Below, piece after piece: positions 17,822-27,369 of a stretch of 64,000 bases of DNA. The notes under the pieces are model-generated. The model worked only from the letters and a program-made list of their open reading frames with translations, searched no databases and was not told the DNA's origin. Source of the stretch: an uncultured Pelagibacteraceae bacterium (GTDB lineage Bacteria; Pseudomonadota; Alphaproteobacteria; Pelagibacterales; Pelagibacteraceae); NCBI GenBank assembly GCA_902588625.1, contig CACIPU010000001.1, positions 41,886-105,885 on the forward strand. Direction: 5' to 3'. Made by a program: the position numbers and the translations under genes. Position 1 is the stretch's first letter; each line of letters begins with the position of its first letter.

Positions 17822-18747
17822 GTTGCTTCTATTAAAGATTTTACGTGAAGGTCAACACTTTCTCTAAGAGCATTTAAATCATAACCTCCTTCTAAAATAG
17901 AAATAACTTTTCCAGCACAGAGTTTTTTTGCAATTACTAGTATTCTTTTAGTTAAAGTATAATAGTCTTCAGATTCAAGGTTCATTTGAGCAAGAGGGTC
18001 ATCTTTATGAGCATCAAATCCAGCTGATAGTAAGATGAATTCAGGTTTAAATTGTTTTAATTTTTTAAAAATAGTTTCATAGGCATTTAAAAATTCATGA
18101 GATTGTGTGTCGGCACTTAGTGGGACGTTTAATATATTATTTTTATTTCCTTTTTCATTAGCTGCACCAGATCCAGGGTAGTACGGATACTGATGAGAAG
18201 AAATATATAAAACATTTTCTTTATCATAAAAAATATTTTGAGTTCCATTGCCATGATGAACATCAAAATCAATAATAGCTACTTTCTTTAATTTATACTT
18301 TTCCAATAAATAGTATGCACCAACGGCTACATTATTATAAACACAAAATCCCATTGCTTTATGTTTTTCAGCATGGTGTCCGGGAGGCCTTACTGCACAA
18401 AAAGCATTATTGAAATCATTTTTCATCACACCATCTATTGCAGTTAAAATTGAACCTACAGCATCTTTGGTAGCTTCTTTACTACCTGGGGAAACTATTG
18501 TATCTCCATCTAGAAAATTCAAACCTTGTTTAGGAAAAGATTCAGTTATGCTATTCAGGTAGTTTTTATCATGAGCATACTCTAAATATTTAAGATCAAA
18601 TACTTTAGGTTTTTTCCAAATTAAACTTTTTGTTTTTGTTTTTTTTAAGTGATCTATAACTACAGTTACACGGTCTGCTCTTTCAGGATGTCCTTGTCCC
18701 GTATCATGATTTAAGTAAGTATCTGTAGTTATTATTCCTGTTTTCAT
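17818..18747 (-). CDS. Histone-deacetylase family hydrolase
   Basis: This 309-residue zinc hydrolase belongs to the HDAC/AcuC/acetylpolyamine amidohydrolase superfamily. Visible motifs are RPPGHHAE (catalytic His pair), the zinc ligands in DFDVHHGNGTQ, and SAGFDAH, plus a C-terminal LEGGYDL. Bacterial members deacetylate acetylpolyamines or acetyl-lysine proteins; the substrate is not shown here. It lies between truA and dapE, sharing TTAA stop bases with truA, and is the most 3' gene of the long minus-strand run from rpmH. Confidence 0.9.
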   Translation of the reverse strand: MKTGIITTDTYLNHDTGQGHPERADRVTVVIDHLKKTKTKSLIWKKPKVFDLKYLEYAHDKNYLNSITESFPKQGLNFLDGDTIVSPGSKEATKDAVGSILTAIDGVMKNDFNNAFCAVRPPGHHAEKHKAMGFCVYNNVAVGAYYLLEKYKLKKVAIIDFDVHHGNGTQNIFYDKENVLYISSHQYPYYPGSGAANEKGNKNNILNVPLSADTQSHEFLNAYETIFKKLKQFKPEFILLSAGFDAHKDDPLAQMNLESEDYYTLTKRILVIAKKLCAGKVISILEGGYDLNALRESVDLHVKSLIEAT

Positions 18748-18807
18748 TTTTAATTTAATTTTTTTAATTGTTTATAATTGGAATTAAAGTTAGATGGTTT
18801 AAGAAAT

Positions 18808-19977
18808 TCAAAGTATCCTTTTTTTATTCTTTTTCCCAACGTTAAAATAATTTTCTAATATATTTAAATATATATTAGTTAACTTTTTTAGATCCGGCAA
18901 AGAAACAGACTCATCAATTTTATGCATAGTTTTTCCTACTAAACCAAATTCTAAGCAAGGTGCTATTTTTCTTATAAATCTAGCATCAGAAGTTCCACCA
19001 GTCGTGGATAACTTAGGTTTAATTTTAGTAATTTTTTTTATGGTATTTTGAATCATAAAAGTTGTTTTATTTGGTTTTGTTAAAAAAGCCTCACCAGAAA
19101 TTTCGTATATCACTTGGAATCTACATTTTGATTTTTTAGTTATTGATCTGAATATAGCGTTTAACTTTTTTTTTAGCGAACTAGAAGAATGTTTGCTATT
19201 AAATCTAATATTAAATACTGCATTTGCTGATCCTGGGATTACGTTATCTGCATAATTATCTATATTAATTTTAGTTATTTCTAAGTTTGATGCTTGAAAA
19301 TTTTTTGTTCCTTTGTCCAATTTAATTTCTTTTAATTTGTTTAAAATTTTAACCATTGAATCTGATGGATTGTTTGCTCTGTGAGGGTAGGCCACGTGCC
19401 CTTGCGTACCAATTACTGTTAGTCGTCCAGTAATACTTCCTCTTCTTCCAATTTTGATCATTTCCCCAAGTTTATTTGGATTAGTTGGCTCTCCAACTAA
19501 GCAGAAATTAATTTTCTCTCTTTTTCTTTTTAAGAATTCAACTACTTTTTTTGTCCCATGAGTTGCTATACCCTCTTCATCTCCAGTAATTAATAAACTT
19601 ATAGAACCGTTAAATTTTTTATTTTTTGTTTTAAATTTACTTACAGCGGCGACAAAGCATGCGATCGAAGCTTTCATATCGTTAGCACCCCGACCAATTA
19701 ATTTATTATTTTTAACAGCTGGTTTAAAAGGATTTATACTCCACTCACTTATATTTCCTGGCGGAACAACATCTGTATGACCTGCATAACAAAAATTAGG
19801 AGATGATTTACCAAGTTTTGCATATAAATTTTTAATATTTTTAAAATTTATTAATTGGCATTTAAAACCAAGAGATCTTAAATTTTTTGCTAAAAGATTT
19901 ATTGCTCCAGCATCTTTTGGAGTTATGCTTGGCCTACGAATTAATTCTTTTGCAAATCTTAGCTCATTAATTGACAT
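18808..19977 (-). CDS. dapE: Succinyl-diaminopimelate desuccinylase
   Basis: This 389-residue M20-family zinc peptidase relative makes LL-diaminopimelate. Metal-binding and catalytic motifs are visible: GHTDVVPPG near 66-74, GRGANDMK near 95-102, TGDEEG near 130-135, and the family GGTSDARF segment near 322-329. It supplies DAP for cell wall and lysine. dapD, the preceding pathway enzyme, starts seven bases upstream. Confidence 0.96.
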   Translation of the reverse strand: MSINELRFAKELIRRPSITPKDAGAINLLAKNLRSLGFKCQLINFKNIKNLYAKLGKSSPNFCYAGHTDVVPPGNISEWSINPFKPAVKNNKLIGRGANDMKASIACFVAAVSKFKTKNKKFNGSISLLITGDEEGIATHGTKKVVEFLKRKREKINFCLVGEPTNPNKLGEMIKIGRRGSITGRLTVIGTQGHVAYPHRANNPSDSMVKILNKLKEIKLDKGTKNFQASNLEITKINIDNYADNVIPGSANAVFNIRFNSKHSSSSLKKKLNAIFRSITKKSKCRFQVIYEISGEAFLTKPNKTTFMIQNTIKKITKIKPKLSTTGGTSDARFIRKIAPCLEFGLVGKTMHKIDESVSLPDLKKLTNIYLNILENYFNVGKKNKKRIL

Positions 19978-19983
19978 GATTTT

Positions 19984-20811
19984 TTAGTCTCTTAATAAAT
20001 CGTTAATTGAAGTTTTGCTTCTTGTTTTTTCATCAACTTTTTTTACGATTATTACACAATACAAAGAAGGTCCATCAGGATTATTTTTGCTTGGCATAGC
20101 TCCTGGGACCACAACTGAGTAATCAGGAACTTTACCATAATATACTTCACCTGTTGAACGATCAATGATTCGCGTTGATGCTCCTATATAAACCCCCATG
20201 GATAGTACAGATCCTTTTCCAACAATAACTCCTTCGGCTATTTCAGCTCTAGCTCCTATAAAACAATTATCTTCAACTATGGTTGGGTTTGCCTGCATCG
20301 GTTCTAATACTCCACCTATTCCAGCTCCTCCAGATATATGACAATTTTTTCCAACTTGAGCACAAGATCCTACTGACGCCCATGTATCAATCATACTACC
20401 TTCATCTACATAAGCTCCAATATTTACAAACGAAGGCATTAGCACTACATTTTTTGCAATGAAGGCACCTTTTCTTATCACCCCATTAGGTACATATCTA
20501 AATCCAGCTTCGATCATTTTTTTTTCATCCCAACCCTGTGTTTTGCCTTCAATTTTATCGTACCAAGTTGAATAAGGTCCTTTAGATGCTTTCATTTTAT
20601 TTACTCTAAAACTTAACAATATTCCTTTTTTTATCCATTGATTTACACCCCACCGGTTATCTTTTTTTTCTGCAACACGTATTTTTCCTGAGTCTAATAA
20701 ATCTATAGTTTGGGTAATAGCATTTAATATTTTTTTATCAGATTTAGAATTAATCTGATTTTTATCATCCCAAGCATTATTAATAATTTTTTCAAAAGTA
20801 TCAGTGTTCAT
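19984..20811 (-). CDS. dapD: Tetrahydrodipicolinate N-succinyltransferase
   Basis: This 275-residue enzyme of the left-handed beta-helix acyltransferase fold adds succinate to tetrahydrodipicolinate. The hexapeptide-repeat region (residues about 105-225) includes [20 protein letters not shown] and [12 protein letters not shown], which are DapD landmarks. Its start overlaps the stop of the HAD gene by one base (TAATG), and dapE follows, so the succinylase branch of lysine synthesis is encoded together. Confidence 0.96.
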   Translation of the reverse strand: MNTDTFEKIINNAWDDKNQINSKSDKKILNAITQTIDLLDSGKIRVAEKKDNRWGVNQWIKKGILLSFRVNKMKASKGPYSTWYDKIEGKTQGWDEKKMIEAGFRYVPNGVIRKGAFIAKNVVLMPSFVNIGAYVDEGSMIDTWASVGSCAQVGKNCHISGGAGIGGVLEPMQANPTIVEDNCFIGARAEIAEGVIVGKGSVLSMGVYIGASTRIIDRSTGEVYYGKVPDYSVVVPGAMPSKNNPDGPSLYCVIIVKKVDEKTRSKTSINDLLRD

Positions 20812-21482
20812 TATGCAATTTTTTCTAAATTAATTTTTCTTAAAAATTCAGATAAGTCATTTGTTTTGTAATTAACAAAATCGCTATCTGAAAATTTTTT
20901 GGCCCAAGGTTCATCATTTTCAATCCAAATTGTTTTCATACCCATTTCATATGCTGGTTTTAAATTTCTTGCAATATCTTCAACAAATACACTTAATTTT
21001 GGGTCAATTTTATGTTTTTCTATTAATTTTTTATAGGGTTCTATAGATGGTTTAGGTATAAAATCACAGTCTACAATATCAAAAATGTCATCAAAAAGTT
21101 GATTAATACCAATTTTTGTAGTCACATTTATTGCGTGTTTTTTAGATCCATTAGTAAATATAATTTTTTTTCCATCAAGTTTTTCAATTTCTTTATATAG
21201 TTTTATATCTTTTTTTAAAAAATTTATATCAATATCATGAACAAATTCTAAAAATTCATTAGCATCTATTTTATGATTTTTTATCATCCCATTTAAAGTA
21301 GTATTATATTCATAAAAATAATTTTTTTGTATTTTTTTAGCTTCATCAATACTAACATTAAGTTTTTCAGAAATATATTTAGACATTTTTTTATCTACCT
21401 GTTCAAAAACTTTAGTTTTACCAGAATATAAAGTATTATCTAAATCAAAAATCCAATATTTAATTGTTTGAAATGATTTCAT
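20811..21482 (-). CDS. HAD pyrimidine 5'-nucleotidase-like phosphatase
   Basis: This 223-residue HAD-superfamily hydrolase has motif I FDLDNTLY (nucleophile Asp13, general acid Asp15), motif II FTNGS, and a VEDIARN motif III/IV region. The DNTLY form is that of SDT1-type pyrimidine 5'-nucleotidases. Its position between argB and dapD is conserved in Alphaproteobacteria. It overlaps argB by four bases and dapD by one, so translation is coupled. The physiological substrate is not known. Confidence 0.85.
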   Translation of the reverse strand: MKSFQTIKYWIFDLDNTLYSGKTKVFEQVDKKMSKYISEKLNVSIDEAKKIQKNYFYEYNTTLNGMIKNHKIDANEFLEFVHDIDINFLKKDIKLYKEIEKLDGKKIIFTNGSKKHAINVTTKIGINQLFDDIFDIVDCDFIPKPSIEPYKKLIEKHKIDPKLSVFVEDIARNLKPAYEMGMKTIWIENDEPWAKKFSDSDFVNYKTNDLSEFLRKINLEKIA

Positions 21483-22366
21483 TTTCTTATAAGGGTTCCC
21501 GAACCTTTGTCTGAAAATAATTCAAAGAGAATTGAATGTGGTTTTCTACCATCTATAATAACCACACCTTTTACTCCATTGTTTACTGCATCTATGCAAG
21601 TTCTTATTTTAGGGATCATTCCCTCACTTATTGTTTCATCATAAATTAATTTTTCCGCCTCACTTGATTTGATTTCAGAAATTAATTTTTTACTTTTATC
21701 ATAAACACCTTCAACATCTGTCATAAGCATTAATCTTCTTGATTTTAAACTTTTTGCAAATGCACCAGCAGCAGTGTCAGCATTAATGTTATAGGTTTGA
21801 TTTTTTTTATCTAAACCTATAGGAGAAATTACTGGTATATAGTTTTCTTTTATTAAATTTTTAATTATTTTATCTTCAATTTTAGTTGGTCTACCTACAA
21901 AACCCAGAACTTTATTTTTTTGTTCTACATAAATTGAAACATTTTCTTTTACAGTTATAGATTTTGCTTTACATCCTTTTTTCTCAAGGGCTTTAACAAT
22001 TTCTTTATTAAATTCTATCATTATTTCTTCAACAACTTTTATAACTTTTTCATCAGTAACTCTAAGACCCATTATAAATTTAGTTTCTATATTTAATTCA
22101 TTAAGTCTCTTTTTAATTCTTGGCCCCCCGCCATGCACGACAATAGGAGTTAATCCCAATTTTTTTAAGGTGGTTACATCGTTAACAAAATTATTAAATA
22201 AATCTGGATCTAAAAGAACTCTACCACCACATTTTATAACTATTTTTTCTTTAGAATATTTTTTAATATACTTATTTATTTCATGGATATCCGGCCCATC
22301 CTTTGGCCAAAATTCTTTTACCCTATTGTCTAATATCTTATTATCTACAATTTCACTTATTGGCAT
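21479..22366 (-). CDS. argB: Acetylglutamate kinase
   Basis: This 295-residue amino-acid kinase phosphorylates N-acetylglutamate in arginine synthesis. It has the phosphate loop KCGGRVL near 44-50, the VVHGGGPRI loop near 76-84, and the MLMTDVEGVYD nucleotide segment near 212-222. It starts four bases after yidC ends. In many Alphaproteobacteria a GTPase gene, engB, lies between these two; here there is no room for one. Confidence 0.95.
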   Translation of the reverse strand: MPISEIVDNKILDNRVKEFWPKDGPDIHEINKYIKKYSKEKIVIKCGGRVLLDPDLFNNFVNDVTTLKKLGLTPIVVHGGGPRIKKRLNELNIETKFIMGLRVTDEKVIKVVEEIMIEFNKEIVKALEKKGCKAKSITVKENVSIYVEQKNKVLGFVGRPTKIEDKIIKNLIKENYIPVISPIGLDKKNQTYNINADTAAGAFAKSLKSRRLMLMTDVEGVYDKSKKLISEIKSSEAEKLIYDETISEGMIPKIRTCIDAVNNGVKGVVIIDGRKPHSILFELFSDKGSGTLIRK

Positions 22367-22370
22367 TCAT

Positions 22371-24056
22371 CTAGACCGTTTTTACTTTTGTCCCTCTCAT
22401 TATTACCCATTGCTGCGCAATAGTTAATATATTATTTACTGTCCAGTAAACAACCAAACCTGAAGGGAATGGAGCCAATATAATTGTTAAAAATATTGGG
22501 AAAAACATAAAAATTTTTGCTTGAATTGGATCAGGTGGAGTTGGATTTAATTTTTGTTGAATAAACATACTAATCCCCATCAATATTGGCCAAGCACCGA
22601 TCATTAAAAAAGTTGGCGGGTCCCAAGGAATTAATCCAAATAAATTAAAGATAGAAGTAGGATCTCTATCCGATAAATCTTTTATCCATCCAAAGAAAGG
22701 TTGATGTCGCATTTCTAAAGTTACGTAAAGCATTTTATAAATTGCAAAAAAGAATGGAATTTGAATTAAAACTGGCAAGCAACCTGAAACGGGATTAACT
22801 TTTTCCCTTTTATAAAGAGCCATCATTTCTTGTTGTAATTTTACCTTATCTCCTTTATGTAATTCTTTTAATCTAATCATTTCAGGTTGAAGAACCTTCA
22901 TCTTTGCCATTGATTTAAAAGAATAATTAGCGAGTGGAAAAAATACTAATCTTATTAAGGCGGTAATAATGACTATGGCTACCCCAAAGTTTCCTGTAAG
23001 TTTAAAAAAGTAATCAATTATAAAAAATAATGGTTTTGTAAAAAAATAAAACCAGCCCCAATCAATTGCTAAGTCAAATTTTTCTATACCTAAGTCTAAT
23101 GCGTAGTTATCAATAACAGAAACTTCTTTAGCAGCAACAAAAGTGTTAATATTATTGCTGATGACACTTCCAGGATTAAGTATACTTGCTTCTTTAATTA
23201 TAAAATTTGCTCTATATTTTCCTGCTTTAGATAAAAACTCTGCTTTAAAATCTTTCCCTTTTTCTGGAACTATTGCGGTAAGCCAATATTTATCAGTTAT
23301 TCCTAACCAGCCACTACTACTATTAATACTAAATTTTTCTTTTTCAACATCATCAAGATTTTTTTCTTTTAGTTCTTCCCCGAAAACACCCAGAAAACCT
23401 TCATGCAAAATATAAATTTGTCTTCCCTCTGGCTTACCTTTTCTAGATATTTGTGCGTAGGGATAAAATTGAAATGATTTATTTGAAGTATTTTTTATAC
23501 TTTGTGTAATTTTAAATAAAAATTTATCGTCTAATTCAATTTTTTTTGTAAAAATCAAACCATCATTATTTTCCCACTCTAAAGTAATTGGAGATTGTGA
23601 TGTTAATTTACTATTTCCTTTGATCTTCCAAAGAGTATCAATAACAGGCAAATTAGTTTTTTCATTACCACTAGATGCCCAGCCTGTTTCTATATAATAT
23701 TCATTTGTAGAATTTTTTGGATTTAAAAAAGTTACTTGTTTTTTGCTATCTAACTTCTCTTTATAATTTTTAAAAGTTACATCATCAATTATGGCTCCTT
23801 TTAAAGATATTGAACCTATAATATTATTATTTTCAATTTTAACCCTTTTAGTGCTATCGATTATCGAGTCTCTTGAAGCTTCTTTTTTAATTTCTTTTTC
23901 TTCATCACTTATTGAAGGTGAAGAACTATCCTCACTACTTGTTATTGTTTTTTCAATAGTATTTTGTTCCGTTACAGGAGGTTCAAAAAAAACAGCCCAA
24001 AATACCAAAACTATTGTTGATAGAATGACTGCAAGTAATACATTTCTTGTATCCAT
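22371..24056 (-). CDS. yidC: Membrane protein insertase YidC
   Basis: This 561-residue insertase has an N-terminal membrane anchor, a large periplasmic beta domain (about residues 60-330), and the conserved C-terminal five-helix core with FKSMAKMKVLQPEM and the GCLPVLIQIPFFFA segment. It inserts membrane proteins with or without SecYEG, which matters here for the many transporters and oxidase subunits. Its ATG directly follows the yidD stop with no gap. Confidence 0.96.
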   Translation of the reverse strand: MDTRNVLLAVILSTIVLVFWAVFFEPPVTEQNTIEKTITSSEDSSSPSISDEEKEIKKEASRDSIIDSTKRVKIENNNIIGSISLKGAIIDDVTFKNYKEKLDSKKQVTFLNPKNSTNEYYIETGWASSGNEKTNLPVIDTLWKIKGNSKLTSQSPITLEWENNDGLIFTKKIELDDKFLFKITQSIKNTSNKSFQFYPYAQISRKGKPEGRQIYILHEGFLGVFGEELKEKNLDDVEKEKFSINSSSGWLGITDKYWLTAIVPEKGKDFKAEFLSKAGKYRANFIIKEASILNPGSVISNNINTFVAAKEVSVIDNYALDLGIEKFDLAIDWGWFYFFTKPLFFIIDYFFKLTGNFGVAIVIITALIRLVFFPLANYSFKSMAKMKVLQPEMIRLKELHKGDKVKLQQEMMALYKREKVNPVSGCLPVLIQIPFFFAIYKMLYVTLEMRHQPFFGWIKDLSDRDPTSIFNLFGLIPWDPPTFLMIGAWPILMGISMFIQQKLNPTPPDPIQAKIFMFFPIFLTIILAPFPSGLVVYWTVNNILTIAQQWVIMRGTKVKTV

Positions 24057-24308
24057 TTATTTCTTTCCTTTTCTTAAACTTCGTGCAGGATCATATCCGG
24101 AGCCCCCACCTAAAATCTTAATTGGATGACATCTTAAAATTCTTTTTAAACCTAATAGAGATCCCCTTAATGTTCCATTTAGCTTTAAAGAATCTATAAA
24201 GTATTCAGAACACGTAGGAAGGTATCTGCAGTTAGAATGAAAATATGGTGAAATAAAATATTTGTAAAATTTAATTATTTTAATTAAAAAACTGTTTAAA
24301 ATTTTCAT
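24057..24308 (-). CDS. yidD: YidD membrane-insertion factor
   Basis: This is an 83-residue protein with the YidD hallmark RYLPTCSEYFIDSL and CHPIKILGGGSGYDP, and an amphipathic N-terminus that places it at the inner membrane face. It assists YidC-dependent insertion. It lies between rnpA (gap of three bases) and yidC (no gap), the standard order. Confidence 0.95.
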   Translation of the reverse strand: MKILNSFLIKIIKFYKYFISPYFHSNCRYLPTCSEYFIDSLKLNGTLRGSLLGLKRILRCHPIKILGGGSGYDPARSLRKGKK

Positions 24309-24311
24309 AGT

Positions 24312-24665
24312 TCAATTATTTGTCAATTTTATTTTTTTAAATGTTTTATTTGCTTCAATCAAAAGTTCTTTAAATTTATCTCTATATACATTATTTTTAC
24401 CAAAAATTACATAAGTGTAATTTAGGTCTATTAATTCACCTTCATTTAAAATTTTTTGTATAACATACCTTAATCTTCTTTTTATCTTATTTCTCACTAC
24501 CGCATTCCCAATTTTTTTTTTCATTACGAAACTTATATTTAGATATTTATTATTTTTTATTAAATTTTTATCATAATAAATTGTATAGTATTTTGTAGTT
24601 AACCTCTTTTTCTTTAAAATTTTTTGAAAATCTTTACTTTTATTTAGGCTCTTAAATTTGATCAT
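24312..24665 (-). CDS. rnpA: Ribonuclease P protein component
   Basis: This 117-residue basic protein binds the RNase P RNA for 5' maturation of tRNAs. The RNR signature is visible as AVVRNKIKRRLRYV near residues 55-68. It follows rpmH by 13 bases. The sequence is diverged and very lysine-rich, but the position and motif are secure. The RNA subunit gene is not in the window. Confidence 0.94.
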   Translation of the reverse strand: MIKFKSLNKSKDFQKILKKKRLTTKYYTIYYDKNLIKNNKYLNISFVMKKKIGNAVVRNKIKRRLRYVIQKILNEGELIDLNYTYVIFGKNNVYRDKFKELLIEANKTFKKIKLTNN

Positions 24666-24678
24666 TTTAGAACATCAT

Positions 24679-24813
24679 TTAAGTAGATATTCTTCTTCTT
24701 CCTCTGGCTCTTCTTCTTGCAATAGTCTTTCTGCCACCTTTTTTTCTCATTCTAGATCTAAAACCATGTCTACGTTTTCTTACTTTTTTGCTTGGTTGGT
24801 AGGTTCTTTTCAT
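24679..24813 (-). CDS. rpmH: Ribosomal protein bL34
   Basis: A 44-residue ORF from ATG at 24811-24813 to TAA at 24679-24681 reads [18 protein letters not shown] and continues as an Arg/Lys-rich chain with [11 protein letters not shown]. This is a complete bL34. It heads the rpmH-rnpA-yidD-yidC run. It is short and easily missed. Confidence 0.96.
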   Translation of the reverse strand: MKRTYQPSKKVRKRRHGFRSRMRKKGGRKTIARRRARGRRRIST

Positions 24814-24857
24814 AAATTTATTTAGTTGTTGTTAAATTTTTTTGATATTTATAGGAA

Positions 24858-24877
24858 ATAAGTACATATAAGTACAG
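24858..24877. repeat. Two tandem copies of a 10-base unit (ATAAGTACA + T/G)
   Basis: ATAAGTACAT at 24858-24867 is followed at once by ATAAGTACAG at 24868-24877. The repeat lies in the 76-base divergent region between rpmH and the TVP38-like gene. A period of one DNA helix turn is what a dimeric or tandem regulator site would show, though chance in A/T-rich DNA is possible. Confidence 0.5.
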
Positions 24878-24889
24878 ATAAAAATTATT

Positions 24890-25612
24890 ATGAAAGTAAA
24901 TAAATTAAATCTTAAACTCATTATTGGGGTAATCTACTTATCTGTAATTTCAATCGGCCTATACTTTTTATTTTCCGTTATAGATATTAAAGATTTAACG
25001 AGTTATGAATTTATAAGAGCCAATAGGGATGTTATTTTAGAATACAAAAAAGAAAATTTTTTAATATTAATTTCAGCCTTTATTATTTTCTCAATTATCT
25101 GGGTATTACTTTTGGGCTTCGCGACCCCTTTATTGCTTTTTGCAGGATTTGTATTTGGAAAATGGTGGGGAATAATACTTGTATCTGTAGCAACAACAGC
25201 TGGAGCCACTTTATTATATTTATTAGTGGGTTTCTTTTTTCAAGCGACAATAAAAAGTAAACTGGAGTCTAAATTTTCAAATTTAAGAGAGTATTTTATT
25301 AAAAATGATCTTTTGTATTATACAAGTTTTAGATTTATTGGAGGAGGAGGAACACCTTATGCAATTCAAAATATAATCCCTGTTTTATTTAATATGCCAG
25401 TTAAAAATTATATTTTAGCAACCTTTATGGGCAGCATGCCCTCCATGTTTGTTACTGTATCATTAGGAAGTGGAATTGAAAATGTTATAGATCACAATTC
25501 AACATTGAATTTTTATAATGTTCTTTCCTCTCCGGAAATTTACTTACCAATAGCTGGTTTTGTTATTATTTTGATTTTAGCATTTATAGTTAAAAAGTAT
25601 TACTTCAAATAA
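24890..25612 (+). CDS. TVP38/TMEM64 (VTT/DedA-superfamily) membrane protein
   Basis: This 240-residue protein has about six hydrophobic segments and a central VTT-domain region: FATPLLLFAGFVFGKWWG (residues about 77-94), the GATLLYLLVGF segment, then FRFIGGGGTPYAIQN and a PSMFVTVSLG stretch. Relatives move lipids across membranes or take part in envelope homeostasis. It diverges from rpmH and is followed after 74 bases by the oxygenase-like gene. Function beyond the family is unknown. Confidence 0.8.
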   Translation: MKVNKLNLKLIIGVIYLSVISIGLYFLFSVIDIKDLTSYEFIRANRDVILEYKKENFLILISAFIIFSIIWVLLLGFATPLLLFAGFVFGKWWGIILVSVATTAGATLLYLLVGFFFQATIKSKLESKFSNLREYFIKNDLLYYTSFRFIGGGGTPYAIQNIIPVLFNMPVKNYILATFMGSMPSMFVTVSLGSGIENVIDHNSTLNFYNVLSSPEIYLPIAGFVIILILAFIVKKYYFK

Positions 25613-25686
25613 TTGATTAATTATGAAATTAATTTTTATTTCTTGTATTTTTAATTATAAAGATTATTTTAAAATTTTATTAGATT

Positions 25687-26382
25687 ATGCAACATAAATA
25701 TTTAGATAAAATAAAGAGTTTAGAAGGCCCACCAAGAAAAGTTAATATCTTTTCTGGAAAAGAAATAAGTATGATACAGGAACTTTATACAATGTTGCCT
25801 GAAAGAATGTTTAATAAAAAACAAAATGTTAGAAAAAAAGTATGGGAACAAAATTATAAAAAAGAATTAGATGAAATTTATTTAAATAAATTAAAAGAAG
25901 TTTTAGGAGATTTCAAAATGGATAATTTAAAGTCTGACAAGGGTGAGGATTATTATGGACTTTTTCATGAAAGTTTTGCTCCATTACCCATTCATGTTGA
26001 CTCAGGATTTAATCCAGATGATATACCGTATAAACAGATAGTTACACCTTTAGCCCCAATAGGTGATACAATTTTTTTTAAACAAAGATGGTATGGAAGA
26101 TCGACAACTTTTACTATAGATCCTGATGATTTAAAATTTAAGCCAAAAGCAGATCAAAATGATAGATCTGACAAACATATAGGTAATAAAGAATTTGATA
26201 AAGAAATGCACAAAAAATATTTAACGCATATTGATATTAATAATTTAAAAGGAATGGAAATTGAACTCATATATAACTGGAAAGTTGGAGAGTCTCTTAT
26301 TGTTGACAGAACTCATATACATTGTGCTTCTTCAAGAATTGATCAGAAGAAATTAGGTTTAACAACATTTACTAAAAAATAA
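25687..26382 (+). CDS. 2OG-Fe(II) oxygenase-like protein
   Basis: This 231-residue protein shows a plausible non-haem iron dioxygenase site: His103 and Asp105 in the HVDSGF motif (H-x-D), and a distal His210 or His212 in the DRTHIHCASSR stretch, followed by basic residues that could hold 2-oxoglutarate. It has no signal peptide or membrane segment. I do not recognise a named family. Its 12-base spacing to the following FkbM methyltransferase suggests a shared transcript, perhaps modifying a surface or small-molecule substrate; that is inference. Confidence 0.65.
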   Translation: MQHKYLDKIKSLEGPPRKVNIFSGKEISMIQELYTMLPERMFNKKQNVRKKVWEQNYKKELDEIYLNKLKEVLGDFKMDNLKSDKGEDYYGLFHESFAPLPIHVDSGFNPDDIPYKQIVTPLAPIGDTIFFKQRWYGRSTTFTIDPDDLKFKPKADQNDRSDKHIGNKEFDKEMHKKYLTHIDINNLKGMEIELIYNWKVGESLIVDRTHIHCASSRIDQKKLGLTTFTKK

Positions 26383-26394
26383 ATTGATCACGTA

Positions 26395-27369
26395 ATGATT
26401 AAATATGTATTATTAAGAATAATTAAGATTTTTAACCGATTATTATTAAAAGTAATTAATTTATTGGTTCCCATTATTTCTAGAATTTTAATATGGTTTA
26501 ATTTACAGTCTGGAACAGTAAATTTGTTAAACAAATTAAGATCTCAGTCTCATAAAACTCAAGATCACTATGATTTAATATCAAAACTATTGAATACCAA
26601 AAAACTAATTGCTCTTGATGCTGGTGCGCAAGGAGGTTTTTTAAATGGAAGCATTTTTCCTAAAAGATATAATTCTTTTTTCTCCCCAATAGTTGTTGAA
26701 CCAATTTCAGAAGAAGCAAAAAAACTAAAAGATAAAAATTATAAAGTCGTTGAAAAAGGGCTCTGGAGCTCTAATTGTAAAAAAAAATTATATATTTTAG
26801 GAAAACGTCCAGGAAGCTCATCGATGTATAAACCAAATAAAGATATTTTTGATTTATATGATTTTAAAAAAAAAAATTTTCATTTATTTGATATTTCAAA
26901 AGAAATAGAAGTTAATTGCTCTACAATTATGGAAAGTTTAAATGAACTAAGTATAAAAAATTTAGATTTTTTAAAAGTGGATACTCAAGGAGCAGAACTA
27001 GAAATTTTAAAGGGTTTAGGTGAATATTATCCTTTAATGATGAAAATAGAATTACAGATTATACCTATGTACCATGGAGTACCCAATTGGAGCAAATTAC
27101 TTGAGCATATCTACAATTTAAATTATATGACTTGCGAATGGATAGAAATAGGATCTCACTTGACTAGAACGCCCGCAGAAATGGACATGATATTTATTCC
27201 TAACTATTTATCAGAAAAAGGTAAAAAAATAATCTTATCCAAAGAAAATGAATTTATAAGTCTAATGTTGATTTTTGGCCATATTAAACTTTTGCAAAAT
27301 ATTTCTACGAAACTGAATTTTTCAGCAAATCAAGAAATACAGAAATTAAGTGATAATTATTTCAAGTAA
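26395..27369 (+). CDS. FkbM-family methyltransferase
   Basis: This 324-residue protein has a hydrophobic or amphipathic N-terminus (about residues 5-40) that may bind membranes, then a SAM-dependent methyltransferase domain with LIALDAGAQGGF (SAM loop near 74-85) and LDFLKVDTQGAELEILKG, the FkbM signature, followed by EMDMIFIP. FkbM enzymes O-methylate sugars or secondary-metabolite hydroxyls. It follows the oxygenase-like gene by 12 bases. A second FkbM gene lies at 46538-47212 in the LPS region. Confidence 0.8.
   Translation: MIKYVLLRIIKIFNRLLLKVINLLVPIISRILIWFNLQSGTVNLLNKLRSQSHKTQDHYDLISKLLNTKKLIALDAGAQGGFLNGSIFPKRYNSFFSPIVVEPISEEAKKLKDKNYKVVEKGLWSSNCKKKLYILGKRPGSSSMYKPNKDIFDLYDFKKKNFHLFDISKEIEVNCSTIMESLNELSIKNLDFLKVDTQGAELEILKGLGEYYPLMMKIELQIIPMYHGVPNWSKLLEHIYNLNYMTCEWIEIGSHLTRTPAEMDMIFIPNYLSEKGKKIILSKENEFISLMLIFGHIKLLQNISTKLNFSANQEIQKLSDNYFK

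Noticed and set aside
18748..18840. Possible extra coding frame after dapE (peptide with GYFEFLKPSNF)
   Set aside because: Only about 27 codons in a shifted frame past the dapE stop, with no good start. DapE already has full family length, so a frameshift is not needed.
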